Assembly: GCF_023746615.1 (NCBI RefSeq)
Contig: NZ_CP082275.1
Coordinates: 682,001 to 746,000, forward strand
Length of the DNA stretch: 64,000 nucleotides
Direction of reading: 5' to 3'
DNA from: Grimontia kaedaensis
GTDB taxonomy: Bacteria > Pseudomonadota > Gammaproteobacteria > Enterobacterales > Vibrionaceae
This document shows, piece after piece, positions 46,009 to 55,157 of this stretch. The notes beneath the pieces were generated by a model. It saw only the letters and a list, made by a program, of their open reading frames with translations. It made no database searches and was not told the origin of the DNA. The position numbers and the translations under genes are program-made. The first letter of the stretch is position 1, and each line of letters opens with the position of its first letter.

Positions 46009-47580
46009 CTAAGCGCTCACTTTGGTGACATCAATATACAGCTTCAGTTTTTGTCCAGGTTGGATATATGCGTTCTTCTTCAGCGAGTTCCATTTCACCA
46101 GATCGGACACGGACACCTTGTAGCGTGCTGCAATGCCGCTCAGTGAATCACCTTCACGGATTTGGTAGAAAATAGTGCGAATACGTGCGCCTTCATCGGC
46201 TTTTTTCCAAATCACCAAGTCCTGACCAATACGCAGCGGATCTTTCGGTGCCATACCATTCCAGCGTGCCAGCGAAGTATGTGACACGCCGTGCTTGCGT
46301 GCGATCGTCCAGAAACTATCACCTTTTTGAACGGTATGAGTAAGTTTGATATCACCACGTTTCTTACTGGTCAGTTTGGCCAGACGCTGTGGTGCACTTA
46401 GCGTGTACTTACCCTCATCTTTTAGGGACACAGGAATCAGTAGGTGCTCGCCCACACGGATATTGGTGCCTTTTAAGCTATTGGCACGTTGTATCACTTT
46501 TACTGTTGTATTATGACGCTTTGCAATCAGACCCAGAGAGTCACCGCTTTTCACTTTATAGCGGGTCACTTTCACGCCCTGATTGTTGTTTTCTGTCAGA
46601 TTACTATTAAAGCGAGCCACATTTTCTTTTGGCAAGAGTAGGTGATTTGTACCGTCTGGTGCTGTCGCCCAGTGGTTATACGCAGGGTTCAGGCTTTGGA
46701 GCTCAGACAGAGATAGACCAGCGTAGTTAGCTGCTAACGCCAAGTCCATCTGCATACCTGGCTCTACTTGTTCAACCACAGGTTTATTGGCAATCGCTGG
46801 CAGATCCAAGCCATAACGTTCTTTGTTTTTGACCACATCTGCAACGGCGATCAGCTTAGGTACATAGCCGCTGGTCTCCTTTGGTAACGACAGATGCCAG
46901 AAGTCAGTTGGCAGCCCCTTGGCCTTGTTCTTTTTGATTGCTCTGAACACGCGACCTTCACCGGTGTTATAAGCGGCCAGCGCATGCAGCCAGTCACCAT
47001 CAAATTTCTTGTGCAGGTATTCCAACAAATCCAATGCAGCATCTGTTGATGCGATCACATCACGACGGCCGTCATACCACCAGTTTTGCTCCAAGCCAAA
47101 ACGGCGGCCTGTGTCAGGTACAAATTGCCACAAACCCGCTGCGCGACCGTGAGAATAGGCGAATTGATCAAATGAGCTTTCTACAACAGGCAGCAGTGCA
47201 ATTTCGAGTGGAATGCCGCGCTCTTCCACTTTCTCAGTGATGAGGTAAAGGAAAGGTTCAGCGCGTTCAGAGACCGTTTTGAGGTGTTGCGGATGCTTTA
47301 AGTACCAGTTGCGGTAGTAATTAACGCGCTTGTTTTCAGGTACGGGCATCTCAAGTTGCATGGCAATCCGTTCCCAGACATCGTCCTGTGTTTGAGGCGT
47401 GATGACAGGTGTAGCCTCCTCGACCTTGTCGGTTTCAACTGGCGTCTGAACGATGTCAGTCTTTAGGAGTGCTTTTTCCTGTTGCTCTGGCGTGTTAGTC
47501 GTGGTTGCGACATCACTCTGGCCGGTAATTTGGCATCCTGCGAGGAACATCGATCCAACTAGCACATAACGGAACTTCAT
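46009..47580 (-). CDS. mltD: Membrane-bound lytic murein transglycosylase D
   Basis: MltD cleaves the glycan strand of peptidoglycan. The 523-aa lipoprotein begins MKFRYVLVGSMFLAGCQ (lipobox LAGC), has a goose-type SLT domain with the catalytic Glu in LPVVESSFDQFAYSHGRAAG and GLWQFVPDTGR, and three C-terminal LysM repeats (YKVKSGDSLGLIAKRHN, HTVQKGDSFWTIARKHG and YQIREGDSLSGIAARYK). Homologues carry two to four LysM. I reject an upstream start because it would hide the lipoprotein signal. It follows gloB as in E. coli. Confidence 0.96.
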   Translation of the reverse strand: MKFRYVLVGSMFLAGCQITGQSDVATTTNTPEQQEKALLKTDIVQTPVETDKVEEATPVITPQTQDDVWERIAMQLEMPVPENKRVNYYRNWYLKHPQHLKTVSERAEPFLYLITEKVEERGIPLEIALLPVVESSFDQFAYSHGRAAGLWQFVPDTGRRFGLEQNWWYDGRRDVIASTDAALDLLEYLHKKFDGDWLHALAAYNTGEGRVFRAIKKNKAKGLPTDFWHLSLPKETSGYVPKLIAVADVVKNKERYGLDLPAIANKPVVEQVEPGMQMDLALAANYAGLSLSELQSLNPAYNHWATAPDGTNHLLLPKENVARFNSNLTENNNQGVKVTRYKVKSGDSLGLIAKRHNTTVKVIQRANSLKGTNIRVGEHLLIPVSLKDEGKYTLSAPQRLAKLTSKKRGDIKLTHTVQKGDSFWTIARKHGVSHTSLARWNGMAPKDPLRIGQDLVIWKKADEGARIRTIFYQIREGDSLSGIAARYKVSVSDLVKWNSLKKNAYIQPGQKLKLYIDVTKVSA

Positions 47581-47651
47581 TAATCTCTGACCTTTCAAAA
47601 AATGGCCGATGATGATACTCGGCCGGAACTCCTGCTTACAAGTGACTTGTG

Positions 47652-48410
47652 TCAAAATTCATCTTTCCAGCGTCTGAGTGCCGCAAAAGTTTCGGTATCC
47701 GTAGAGTCAGTCGCACCTTGACTCACGGCGGCTTTAACACTGTCTATATGGGCGCGAAGGAAGGGGTTAATACGCTTCTCTCGACCAATCGAACTGGGTA
47801 ACGTCGGTATATTTTTGGCACGAACCGCCTGTGCTTCAACAACATAATCGTTAAGCGCAGTATTGTTTGGTTCTACCGCTTGAGCAAATTTCAGGTTCGA
47901 AAGCGTGTATTCATGCGCACAAAACACCAGTGTATTGTCGGGTAAAGATGCTAGGTGCGTCAGAGATTGGTGCATTTGTTTAGGTGTACCTTCGAACAAT
48001 CTGCCACATCCACCTGAAAAGAGAGTGTCGCCGCAGAACAGAATGCCTTCAGCGTAATAAGCAATGTGGTCCAGCGTATGTCCCGGAACTTGGAAAGCTG
48101 TAAACTCAGCATTGAACAGAGTAAAACTGTCACCATGTTTGAGCGGTTGATTGACCGTGGGGAAGCGCTCGGTCGTTGGGCCATAAATTGTGAGATTTGG
48201 AAAGTGCTCCAGCAATGTACCGATACCACCGATGTGGTCATTGTGATGGTGGGTAACCAGTATCCCATCTAGCGCCAGCCCTTCGTTTTTCAGGGTTTCA
48301 AGCACGGGCGCAGCATCACCTGGATCGACGACAACGCAATGATTGTCATCATTTTTTAGTAGCCAGATGTAATTATCATTGAATGCAGGTATGCTTGTTA
48401 CAGATAGCAT
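47652..48410 (-). CDS. gloB: Hydroxyacylglutathione hydrolase (glyoxalase II)
   Basis: GloB hydrolyses S-lactoylglutathione to lactate and glutathione, completing methylglyoxal detoxification. The 252-aa metallo-beta-lactamase-fold protein has the binuclear zinc motif VTHHHNDHIGG, then VPGHTLDH and FCGDTLFSGGCGRLFEG, and the C-terminal glutathione-binding half with CAHEYTLSNLKFA. ATG 48410 follows GGAGAG. It is divergent from yafS with only 31 bp between starts, so the promoters overlap. Confidence 0.96.
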   Translation of the reverse strand: MLSVTSIPAFNDNYIWLLKNDDNHCVVVDPGDAAPVLETLKNEGLALDGILVTHHHNDHIGGIGTLLEHFPNLTIYGPTTERFPTVNQPLKHGDSFTLFNAEFTAFQVPGHTLDHIAYYAEGILFCGDTLFSGGCGRLFEGTPKQMHQSLTHLASLPDNTLVFCAHEYTLSNLKFAQAVEPNNTALNDYVVEAQAVRAKNIPTLPSSIGREKRINPFLRAHIDSVKAAVSQGATDSTDTETFAALRRWKDEF

Positions 48411-48441
48411 TGAATCTCTCCAGCTATAACTCAAAAACACT

Positions 48442-49167
48442 ATGAAACCAGCACGCAGCCAACGTCCACTTGAATACCCTTATACGTGGGACCAATTCGC
48501 ACATGGCGAATGGGCGTGTACGCATGTACAAACGCGGCTGGATGAGTGGTTGCCCAGACTGTTCGGTTATCACATGCTGAAGCTTGGTGGCCTCAGCTGT
48601 GAAATGGTGACCGGGCATTGTAACATCCAGCACCAGGTCTGTATTGATAAGCTAAATCCGCTACGAAACATGGAAGCGGAAAATTACGACCTGCCTTTCC
48701 TAGATAAAGCCTTCGACGTTTGCATTCTCGCCAACCAGCTCGACTACACTGATGACCCTCATCGGCTGTTGCGTGAAATTGACCGTGTCATGATAGACGA
48801 TGGTTACCTGATCCTTTCAGGAGTAAATCCCAGTAGTTTGATGGGGATCGGTCGATTAATCCCATGGCGTAAGAATCAACTGCCTTGGAGTGGGCGAATG
48901 TTTACGCCATTGCGAGTTAGAGATTGGTTGGGGGTGCTTAACTACGAAATTGTGGAAATGTCATGTTTCGGACTGATTCCGGCGACGCGTCACCGTACAT
49001 GTGGCGTATGGTTTGAGAATGCCTGCTCAGGACTGTTACCAGCAATTGGCTCGCTCTATTTTATTGTTGCACGCAAGCGGACTTATCCCCTGAAGCCAAT
49101 CAAACCGAAATGGAAGCTCAAAAAGTCGCTATCGCCGGTGAGTGTGAATTACCGCACCGGCGGTTGA
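48442..49167 (+). CDS. yafS: Class I SAM-dependent methyltransferase-like protein YafS
   Basis: The 241-aa protein aligns with E. coli YafS: WLPRLFGYHMLKLGGLSCEM near residue 40, LPFLDKAFDVCILANQLDYT and DPHRLLREIDRVMIDDGYLI in the middle. The Methyltransf_11-type later motifs are clear, but the glycine-rich motif I (normally GxGxG) is replaced by KLGGLS, as in the E. coli protein. Function and substrate are unknown. It is divergent from gloB and convergent with rnhA. Confidence 0.85.
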   Translation: MKPARSQRPLEYPYTWDQFAHGEWACTHVQTRLDEWLPRLFGYHMLKLGGLSCEMVTGHCNIQHQVCIDKLNPLRNMEAENYDLPFLDKAFDVCILANQLDYTDDPHRLLREIDRVMIDDGYLILSGVNPSSLMGIGRLIPWRKNQLPWSGRMFTPLRVRDWLGVLNYEIVEMSCFGLIPATRHRTCGVWFENACSGLLPAIGSLYFIVARKRTYPLKPIKPKWKLKKSLSPVSVNYRTGG

Positions 49168-49172
49168 GATAT

Positions 49173-49640
49173 TTACTCGGAAGGGATGTAACCTTCATCT
49201 GGCCCTGTCGGGTTTTCTGCCGCTGTTCTTGCTAATTCATCACAGCGTTCGTTTTCCGGGTGCCCCGCATGACCTTTCACCCATTGCCAGTCCACAGTAT
49301 GACGCTGGGTTTCAGTATCCAGACGTTGCCAAAGATCAGCATTTTTTACAGGCTTCTTGTCAGCTGTTTTCCAACCGCGCTTCTTCCAGTTGTGTATCCA
49401 CTGTGTGATACCCTGACGTACGTATTGACTGTCGGTAGTCAGAGTTACGTTGCAGGACTCTTTCAGGCTTGCCAGCCCAACAATGGCAGCCAGCAGTTCC
49501 ATGCGGTTATTGGTGGTGAGCGCAAAGCCTTCGCTCATCTCTTTTTCATGTTGTTTATAGCGCATAATTACGCCATAACCACCCGGCCCCGGATTGCCGA
49601 GACAAGAACCGTCCGTGAAAATTTCTACCTGCTTGACCAT
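49173..49640 (-). CDS. rnhA: Ribonuclease HI
   Basis: RNase HI degrades RNA in RNA-DNA hybrids. The 155-aa protein has the catalytic set of the family: VEIFTDGSCLGNPGPGGYGV (Asp), NNRMELLAAI (Glu), LTTDSQYVRQGI (Asp) and KGHAGHPENERCDELAR (His and Asp). It is divergent from dnaQ with 51 bp between the starts, the arrangement known in E. coli where the promoters overlap. Confidence 0.97.
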   Translation of the reverse strand: MVKQVEIFTDGSCLGNPGPGGYGVIMRYKQHEKEMSEGFALTTNNRMELLAAIVGLASLKESCNVTLTTDSQYVRQGITQWIHNWKKRGWKTADKKPVKNADLWQRLDTETQRHTVDWQWVKGHAGHPENERCDELARTAAENPTGPDEGYIPSE

Positions 49641-49691
49641 ATTTGTTAGTATCTGTGGAAATTAATCGCCAAGTCTGACACAAGTGCCGCT

Positions 49692-50435
49692 ATGAAAGCC
49701 AGTTACGACAGAATTATCGTTCTCGATACCGAAACCACGGGTATGAACCGTGAAGGTGGTCCGCATTATGAAGGCCACCGCATCATTGAAATCGGTGCAG
49801 TGGAAATCATCAACCGCAAGCTGACCGGTCGCCATTTTCACGTGTATATCAAGCCTGATCGCGAAATCGATCCGGAAGCGATTTCCGTACACGGTATTAC
49901 CGATGAATTTTTGCGTGATAAGCCGGAATACGGCGATATTCATGCCGAATTCCTTGAATTTATAAAAGGTGCAGAACTTGTCGCCCATAACGCGCCCTTC
50001 GATACCGGCTTCATGGACTATGAATTCCAGATGTTGGACCCGTCGATTGGCAAAACTGACGATTTCTGCAAGGTAACCGATACCCTTGCCATGGCGAAGA
50101 AAATCTTCCCGGGCAAGCGAAACAACCTTGATATTCTCTGTGAACGTTATGGCATAGATAACTCTCACCGTACCCTACACGGCGCATTGCTCGATGCCGA
50201 GATACTGGCCGACGTTTACCTGTTGATGACAGGTGGTCAAACGACATTGAAGTTCAATGCCGGTGACTCAAATGATGAAGGTGGCGGTGGCGAAGCTATT
50301 CGACGTGTTGAAGCCGGTACAAAAAAGCTAAAGATTATCAGTGCCTCTGCCGATGAACTAAGTGAACATGAAAAGCAGCTGGATATCATCGAAAAGAGTG
50401 GCAGCTGCCTTTGGAGGCAACAGGAGAGTGTATGA
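49692..50435 (+). CDS. dnaQ: DNA polymerase III epsilon subunit (proofreading exonuclease)
   Basis: Epsilon supplies the 3'-5' exonuclease of the replicase and binds DnaE. The 247-aa protein shows ExoI IIVLDTETTGM (Asp and Glu), ExoII LVAHNAPFDTGFMDYE and ExoIII HRTLHGALLDAEILADVY (His and Asp), then a flexible linker and a C-terminal alpha-binding segment. A clamp-binding stretch QTTLKF fits. Its TGA overlaps the ATG of the next gene by four bases. Confidence 0.97.
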   Translation: MKASYDRIIVLDTETTGMNREGGPHYEGHRIIEIGAVEIINRKLTGRHFHVYIKPDREIDPEAISVHGITDEFLRDKPEYGDIHAEFLEFIKGAELVAHNAPFDTGFMDYEFQMLDPSIGKTDDFCKVTDTLAMAKKIFPGKRNNLDILCERYGIDNSHRTLHGALLDAEILADVYLLMTGGQTTLKFNAGDSNDEGGGGEAIRRVEAGTKKLKIISASADELSEHEKQLDIIEKSGSCLWRQQESV

Positions 50436-51715
50436 AAACAAGGTGGGCTGGGTTGCTGCTCACTCTGCTTATGGCGTTCAACGTCGTGGCGGAGCAGACA
50501 TCGGATCGTGACATACGGTTACTCAATAACCGTTTCCGTATCGATTCCACCATTACTCAGGTTGCCTTTGTTATCTACCGCCAGAATCCGAGCCGCCCGG
50601 TTGTGCTTGTGCAGCCAGACGGCTCTAAAATCTATGATTTTCGCCACCCCGACAATGTCTCCTGGCACAAAGAGCCAGACATGGACATTATTTCAATTCA
50701 AAATCCTATGCCGGGCCCATGGCAGGCTATTGGCAAGGTGACGCCGGAAAACAAAATCCGCATCCTGTCTGACCTCAATATGAAGGTCGATACATTCCCT
50801 GATCGCCTTTACCAAGGTGAAACCCTGAAATTCACTGCGCGTTTGATGCAAGGCGAAGTACCCCTTAATTTAAGGGATTTCCTCGATCGCGTTGAGTTGA
50901 CAGTCACTTTTACTGAGTTTTTGGAAAGTGTGGATGATATTCCGGTTGATCAGCGCCCGCAGGCTATGTCGCTTGGCCGATTCAAAGACGATGGGGCAGG
51001 ATTAGATGAATACGCTGGTGATGGCGTATTTACGGTCGAATTGCCGATCAATGTTCACCCGGGGAAATACCGTGCAAGAGTGACCTCGGGAAATGGGGTA
51101 TTCTTCCGCACCCTTGAGCAGGAAGTCTTGGTTTACCCAACACCTTTGATGGCAACCTTCAAGCAAAGCCGCAAGAAAGCTCTGCCCCATCACTTGCTGG
51201 TAGAGTCAGACACTGCCAGTATCGAGCCCGGTTCGATTGCCGCGCACTCGGAGTTTATTGATCCCAATGGCAAGCCATCTGTCTATCAGGGCGTTGCCGG
51301 TGAAGATTACACCGCACTGACGGTGGATATCGATAATTTTCAAGAGCCTGGGCGCCATAAGTGGCATGCCTGGCTGTACGGTACAGATAAGCTGTCCGGC
51401 CGTCCTTTGATGTTTCATCTTCCTGAACAGACGTTTGCAGTGGCCGACTATGAAGCGATAGAGCAAGCTAAGAAGGAGCGGGAAGAACGTGAAGCAGAGC
51501 GTAAACGCATTGAAGACGAACGCATTGCTGCGGAAAAACGTGAAGCAGACAGAAAGATGGCGATGATTACCATCATCGGTGGCAACATTTTACTCCTCAT
51601 TTTGGCTGTTGGTGGCTGGTTTGTCGTTCGCATGATCAAGCGTAAGAAGTTGGCAGCAGAGTCAGAAGAAGGACTAGAGGCGCCACCACCGGAAGAGCCA
51701 GATAAAGCTGCTTAA
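50432..51715 (+). CDS. TIGR03503 family membrane-anchored protein
   Basis: The protein of about 427 aa has an N-terminal signal peptide (cleaved near NVVAEQ), a long periplasmic part with two beta-rich regions, a highly charged helical segment (EREAERKRIEDERIAAEKRE, about 363-382) and one C-terminal transmembrane helix (about 388-408) with a basic then acidic tail. I recognise it as TIGR03503, a family of Vibrio, Shewanella and relatives with no known function. Start ATG 50432 has AGGAGAG well placed and overlaps dnaQ, so the two are translationally coupled, linking it to a replication gene only by position. Confidence 0.85.
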   Translation: MKTRWAGLLLTLLMAFNVVAEQTSDRDIRLLNNRFRIDSTITQVAFVIYRQNPSRPVVLVQPDGSKIYDFRHPDNVSWHKEPDMDIISIQNPMPGPWQAIGKVTPENKIRILSDLNMKVDTFPDRLYQGETLKFTARLMQGEVPLNLRDFLDRVELTVTFTEFLESVDDIPVDQRPQAMSLGRFKDDGAGLDEYAGDGVFTVELPINVHPGKYRARVTSGNGVFFRTLEQEVLVYPTPLMATFKQSRKKALPHHLLVESDTASIEPGSIAAHSEFIDPNGKPSVYQGVAGEDYTALTVDIDNFQEPGRHKWHAWLYGTDKLSGRPLMFHLPEQTFAVADYEAIEQAKKEREEREAERKRIEDERIAAEKREADRKMAMITIIGGNILLLILAVGGWFVVRMIKRKKLAAESEEGLEAPPPEEPDKAA

Positions 51716-51735
51716 TCAGACGGTTCAGTACAAAG

Positions 51736-51765
51736 AAAAAGGAGAAGCTAAGCTTCTCCTTTTGT
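51736..51765. terminator. Bidirectional terminator between TIGR03503 gene and fadE
   Basis: AAAGGAGAAGCT / AGCTTCTCCTTTT hairpin between convergent genes. Confidence 0.88.
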
Positions 51766-51782
51766 CGTTATTAGATTTGCTG

Positions 51783-54233
51783 TTAGGCAGCGTGAACGAC
51801 TTGATCTAACGCTTTGCTCGCGGCAGCCAACTCGGCAGGGTCAAAATCGTCAACATTGATGGTTTCGAGGCGACCTTCCTCTGCAATGCGCAAGATGTCC
51901 GCTTCTTTATCTGAAATTGCGCCTTCACGAAGACCAACCTCTGCCACTTTATCTAGGAACATGAATGGCAATTTCTGGCCTGTCGAGTCACAGACTTTTT
52001 GGTAGACAGGCTCTGCGGCAAGGATATCCAACAGGGCTTTTTCAATCTTACCTACGGCATTGTGCTCAGAGGCCTCCAGGAACTGACCACGGCCGATGCG
52101 GCTGCGGGTTTCGCCTGGCGTTTGCAGAATCGCAGCGATTTTACCATCCAGTGAATCGCTTGGTTTAGTGCGGCGCGTGCCAAATGGGAACAATAGGACA
52201 CGCAGCGGCGCAGCTACCCAGCGGGCAGGGAAGTTGGCAAGGAAATCATCTAATGCCTCTTCAGCTTGGTAAATAGCATCCTGCATTCCCCAGTGAACCA
52301 GAGGCAGATCCGCTTTTTGGTAACCTTCATCGGCATAACGCTTCATGGTTGCCGAAGCTAGATACAATTGGCTCAGAACGTCACCCAGACGGGCAGAAAG
52401 ACGTTCTTTACGTTTCAGGTTGCCACCCAGTACAGCCATTGAGATGTCAGATAACAGAGCCAGATTAGACGCGTAGCGGTTCATCTGTTGGTAGTAGCGC
52501 GCTGTTTCGTCTTTACGTGGCACGCTGGAAGTGCGACCGTCAGTCAGACCCAGCCAGACAGAACGAACCAGGTTGCTAATTACAAAGCCAACATGGCCAA
52601 ACAGTGCCTGATCAAAACCAGCCAATGCTTCACGTTCGTCTTCTTTGTAAGCGGCGTTCATTTCTTCCAGTACGAATGGATGACAGCGGATAGCACCTTG
52701 GCCAAAGATGATCATCGAACGGGTCAGGATGTTCGCACCTTCAACCGTAATGGCAATCGGAGCACCTTGATAGCCGCGGGCCAGGAAGTTCTTCGGGCCC
52801 ATACAGATACCCTTACCACCGACGACGTCCATAGCGTCAATCACGCCACGTTGACCACGGTGGGTACAGTGGTATTTCACAATCGCAGAGATGACCGATG
52901 GTTTCTCGCCTAAATCGATACCAGCCACGGTGAGTGCACTGGCGGCGTCCATCACGTAGGCGTTACCACCGATGCGCGCCAGAGGCTCTTCAATACCTTC
53001 CATTTTACCGATAGGCAATTTGAACTGACGTCGAATACGGGCATAAGCACCAGTCGCCAGAGCCGCCGTTTTGAGTCCGCCTGTCGAGTTTGAAGGCAGG
53101 GTAATACCACGGCCAACTGACAGGCATTCAACCAACATACGCCAGCCTTGACCGGCCATTTCTGGGCCACCAATGATGAAATCAAGGGGAACGAAAATGT
53201 TCTCGCCGCGGGTAGGACCGTTTTGGAATGGTAGGTTCAGCGGGAAGTGACGGCGACCAATGTCCACGCCTTCGATATCAGTCGGGATCAGAGCACAGGT
53301 GATACCCATATCTTCTTTGTCGCCCAACAGCCCCTCAGGATCTCTAAGTTTGAACGCCAGACCCAGTACAGTCGCCACTGGCGCTAGCGTGATGTAACGC
53401 TTGTTCCAGGTGATCGACATACCCAGCACTTCTTTGCCTTGCCACATGCCTTTAGTGACAAAGCCTTCATCAGGGATGGAGCCTGCATCAGAACCGGCCT
53501 CTGGGCTGGTCAGTGCAAAACATGGGATTTCAAGACCGTTGGCCAGACGGGGCAAGTAGTAATCTTTCTGGTCTGTGGTGCCATAGTGTTGCAACAGCTC
53601 GCCAGGCCCCAGGCTATTAGGCACACCGACTGTTGAAGAAAGCACGCCGGAAACACCGGTCAACTTTTGTAAAACCAGCGATTGCGCGTAAGCAGAAAAC
53701 TCCAGACCACCGTATTCCTTTTTGATGATCATGGCAAAGAACTTGTTGTCCTTCAGGTACTGCCAAACTTCCGGTGGCAGATCCGCCAGCTCATGGGTGA
53801 CCTGATAGTCATTGACCATGCGGCACACTTCGTTCACTGGACCCTCAAGGAATGCGCGTTCTTCTGCACTCAGGCGTGGTGCAGGGATATCGTGCAGTTT
53901 GTTCCAATCTGGCGCTCCACGGAAAAGATCGGCTTCCCACCAGACAGTACCTGCGTCAATCGCTTCTTTTTCGGTCTGAGACATTTCAGGCATCACGCCT
54001 TTAAACATCTTCAACGCAGGCTTACTCAGCCAAGACTCACGGAATGAACGCACGTTCAAAGGAATGGCAATCGCAATGAACACCAGCCAGCTGATTTGGC
54101 CAACAATGCCCATCACAGAGCCAACAATTAACATTCCCGCAGCAGCGGCGGTGAACAGTTTCAAGCCTGCACGGTGATACGCCAGTATCGCCATCAGTGC
54201 CAGAAACGTTATCAGGTATAGGGTTGTCGCCAT
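51783..54233 (-). CDS. fadE: Acyl-CoA dehydrogenase FadE
   Basis: FadE performs the first oxidation of beta-oxidation. The 816-aa protein has the E. coli-type length, with two N-terminal hydrophobic segments (about 1-55), the acyl-CoA dehydrogenase core (LTSPEAGSDAGSIPD and ITWNKRYITLAPVATVLG) and an extra C-terminal region of about 300 residues found only in this family. AAGGAG precedes the ATG. A FadR-like site lies 40 bp upstream. It is followed on the chromosome by gmhA and yafJ, as in E. coli. Confidence 0.96.
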   Translation of the reverse strand: MATTLYLITFLALMAILAYHRAGLKLFTAAAAGMLIVGSVMGIVGQISWLVFIAIAIPLNVRSFRESWLSKPALKMFKGVMPEMSQTEKEAIDAGTVWWEADLFRGAPDWNKLHDIPAPRLSAEERAFLEGPVNEVCRMVNDYQVTHELADLPPEVWQYLKDNKFFAMIIKKEYGGLEFSAYAQSLVLQKLTGVSGVLSSTVGVPNSLGPGELLQHYGTTDQKDYYLPRLANGLEIPCFALTSPEAGSDAGSIPDEGFVTKGMWQGKEVLGMSITWNKRYITLAPVATVLGLAFKLRDPEGLLGDKEDMGITCALIPTDIEGVDIGRRHFPLNLPFQNGPTRGENIFVPLDFIIGGPEMAGQGWRMLVECLSVGRGITLPSNSTGGLKTAALATGAYARIRRQFKLPIGKMEGIEEPLARIGGNAYVMDAASALTVAGIDLGEKPSVISAIVKYHCTHRGQRGVIDAMDVVGGKGICMGPKNFLARGYQGAPIAITVEGANILTRSMIIFGQGAIRCHPFVLEEMNAAYKEDEREALAGFDQALFGHVGFVISNLVRSVWLGLTDGRTSSVPRKDETARYYQQMNRYASNLALLSDISMAVLGGNLKRKERLSARLGDVLSQLYLASATMKRYADEGYQKADLPLVHWGMQDAIYQAEEALDDFLANFPARWVAAPLRVLLFPFGTRRTKPSDSLDGKIAAILQTPGETRSRIGRGQFLEASEHNAVGKIEKALLDILAAEPVYQKVCDSTGQKLPFMFLDKVAEVGLREGAISDKEADILRIAEEGRLETINVDDFDPAELAAASKALDQVVHAA

Positions 54234-54272
54234 TTTCGGTTCTCCTTATCCTTCAACCCAAGCTTAAATGGT

Positions 54273-54289
54273 AAGAGGTCATACCACTT
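54273..54289 (-). promoter_or_regulatory. Candidate FadR operator upstream of fadE
   Basis: AAGAGGTCATACCACTT shares the core GGTC-N2-ACC and the outer AA/TT with the FadR consensus (AACTGGTCNGACCTGTT), 11 of the 16 defined positions by eye. FadR represses fadE in E. coli when acyl-CoA is absent. The rest of the 330-bp fadE-gmhA gap shows no gene; it must contain both divergent promoters. Confidence 0.5.
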
Positions 54290-54563
54290 AATTGTAAGCA
54301 GGTTTTTAAGAGAATGTAAAACAGTGACCGGTAAAAATGTGCACCTGACTTCACAGATAAACTTAATGAAACAGTGTTCAGTTTTCAGACGATTGTTTTT
54401 ATAAGAGAAGCATAAGGTGAGGCAGATTATCGACAGCCTCATCTTTTTGCAGGTACACTGCTTCTAATATTTTTTGGGCGCTTGCCCTGCCACCTAATCC
54501 TCCCGATCGTCATCGATAGTGCGGTTGGTAAAGGATGACTCAACATAAAATAGAGAATTGCCC

Positions 54564-55142
54564 ATGTACCAAGATCTCATTCGCTCAGAGCTCAATGAAG
54601 CGGCTCAGGTGCTTAACGTGTTTCTAAGTGACGACAAAAACATTGCAGACATTGAAGCGGCAGCGAAACTGCTGGCAGATTCGTTCAAAGCAGGCGGTAA
54701 AGTGCTGTCTTGTGGTAATGGCGGTTCACACTGTGATGCGATGCACTTTGCTGAAGAGTTGACCGGTCGCTACCGTGAAAACCGTCCCGGTTATCCGGCC
54801 ATTGCAATCTCTGACCCCAGCCACCTTTCTTGTGTATCGAATGACTTTGGCTACGAATACGTTTTCTCTCGCTATGTTCAGGCGGTAGGCGCAAAAGGCG
54901 ATGTACTGTTTGGTCTGTCTACGTCAGGTAACTCAGGTAACGTGCTGAAAGCGATTGATGCTGCAAAAGAGAAAGGCATGAAGAGCATCATGCTGACGGG
55001 TAAAGATGGCGGTAAAATGGCGGGCTTGGCAGACATCGAAATCCGTGTACCACATTTTGGCTACGCGGACCGCATTCAGGAAGTGCATATTAAGATCATT
55101 CACATCCTGATCCAGCTTGTTGAAAAAGAAATGGAAAAATAA
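54564..55142 (+). CDS. gmhA: Sedoheptulose 7-phosphate isomerase
   Basis: GmhA (LpcA) makes D-glycero-D-manno-heptose 7-phosphate, the first step of heptose synthesis for LPS core. The 192-aa SIS-fold protein has the same length as E. coli and shows SCGNGGSHCDAMHFAEEL, GRYRENRPGYPAIAIS, LFGLSTSGNSGNVLKAI and the C-terminal ADRIQEVHIKIIHILI. I use ATG 54564, with TAGAG before it; a TTG two codons upstream is unlikely. It is 15 bp from yafJ, so both are probably transcribed together. Confidence 0.97.
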   Translation: MYQDLIRSELNEAAQVLNVFLSDDKNIADIEAAAKLLADSFKAGGKVLSCGNGGSHCDAMHFAEELTGRYRENRPGYPAIAISDPSHLSCVSNDFGYEYVFSRYVQAVGAKGDVLFGLSTSGNSGNVLKAIDAAKEKGMKSIMLTGKDGGKMAGLADIEIRVPHFGYADRIQEVHIKIIHILIQLVEKEMEK

Positions 55143-55157
55143 GGATAACGTAAAGGA

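Noticed and set aside
54345..54363. TGTGCACCTGACTTCACA as a CRP site upstream of fadE/gmhA
   Set aside because: The half-sites are too far apart (8 bases between TGTGC and TCACA rather than 6) and the first half lacks the A of TGTGA.
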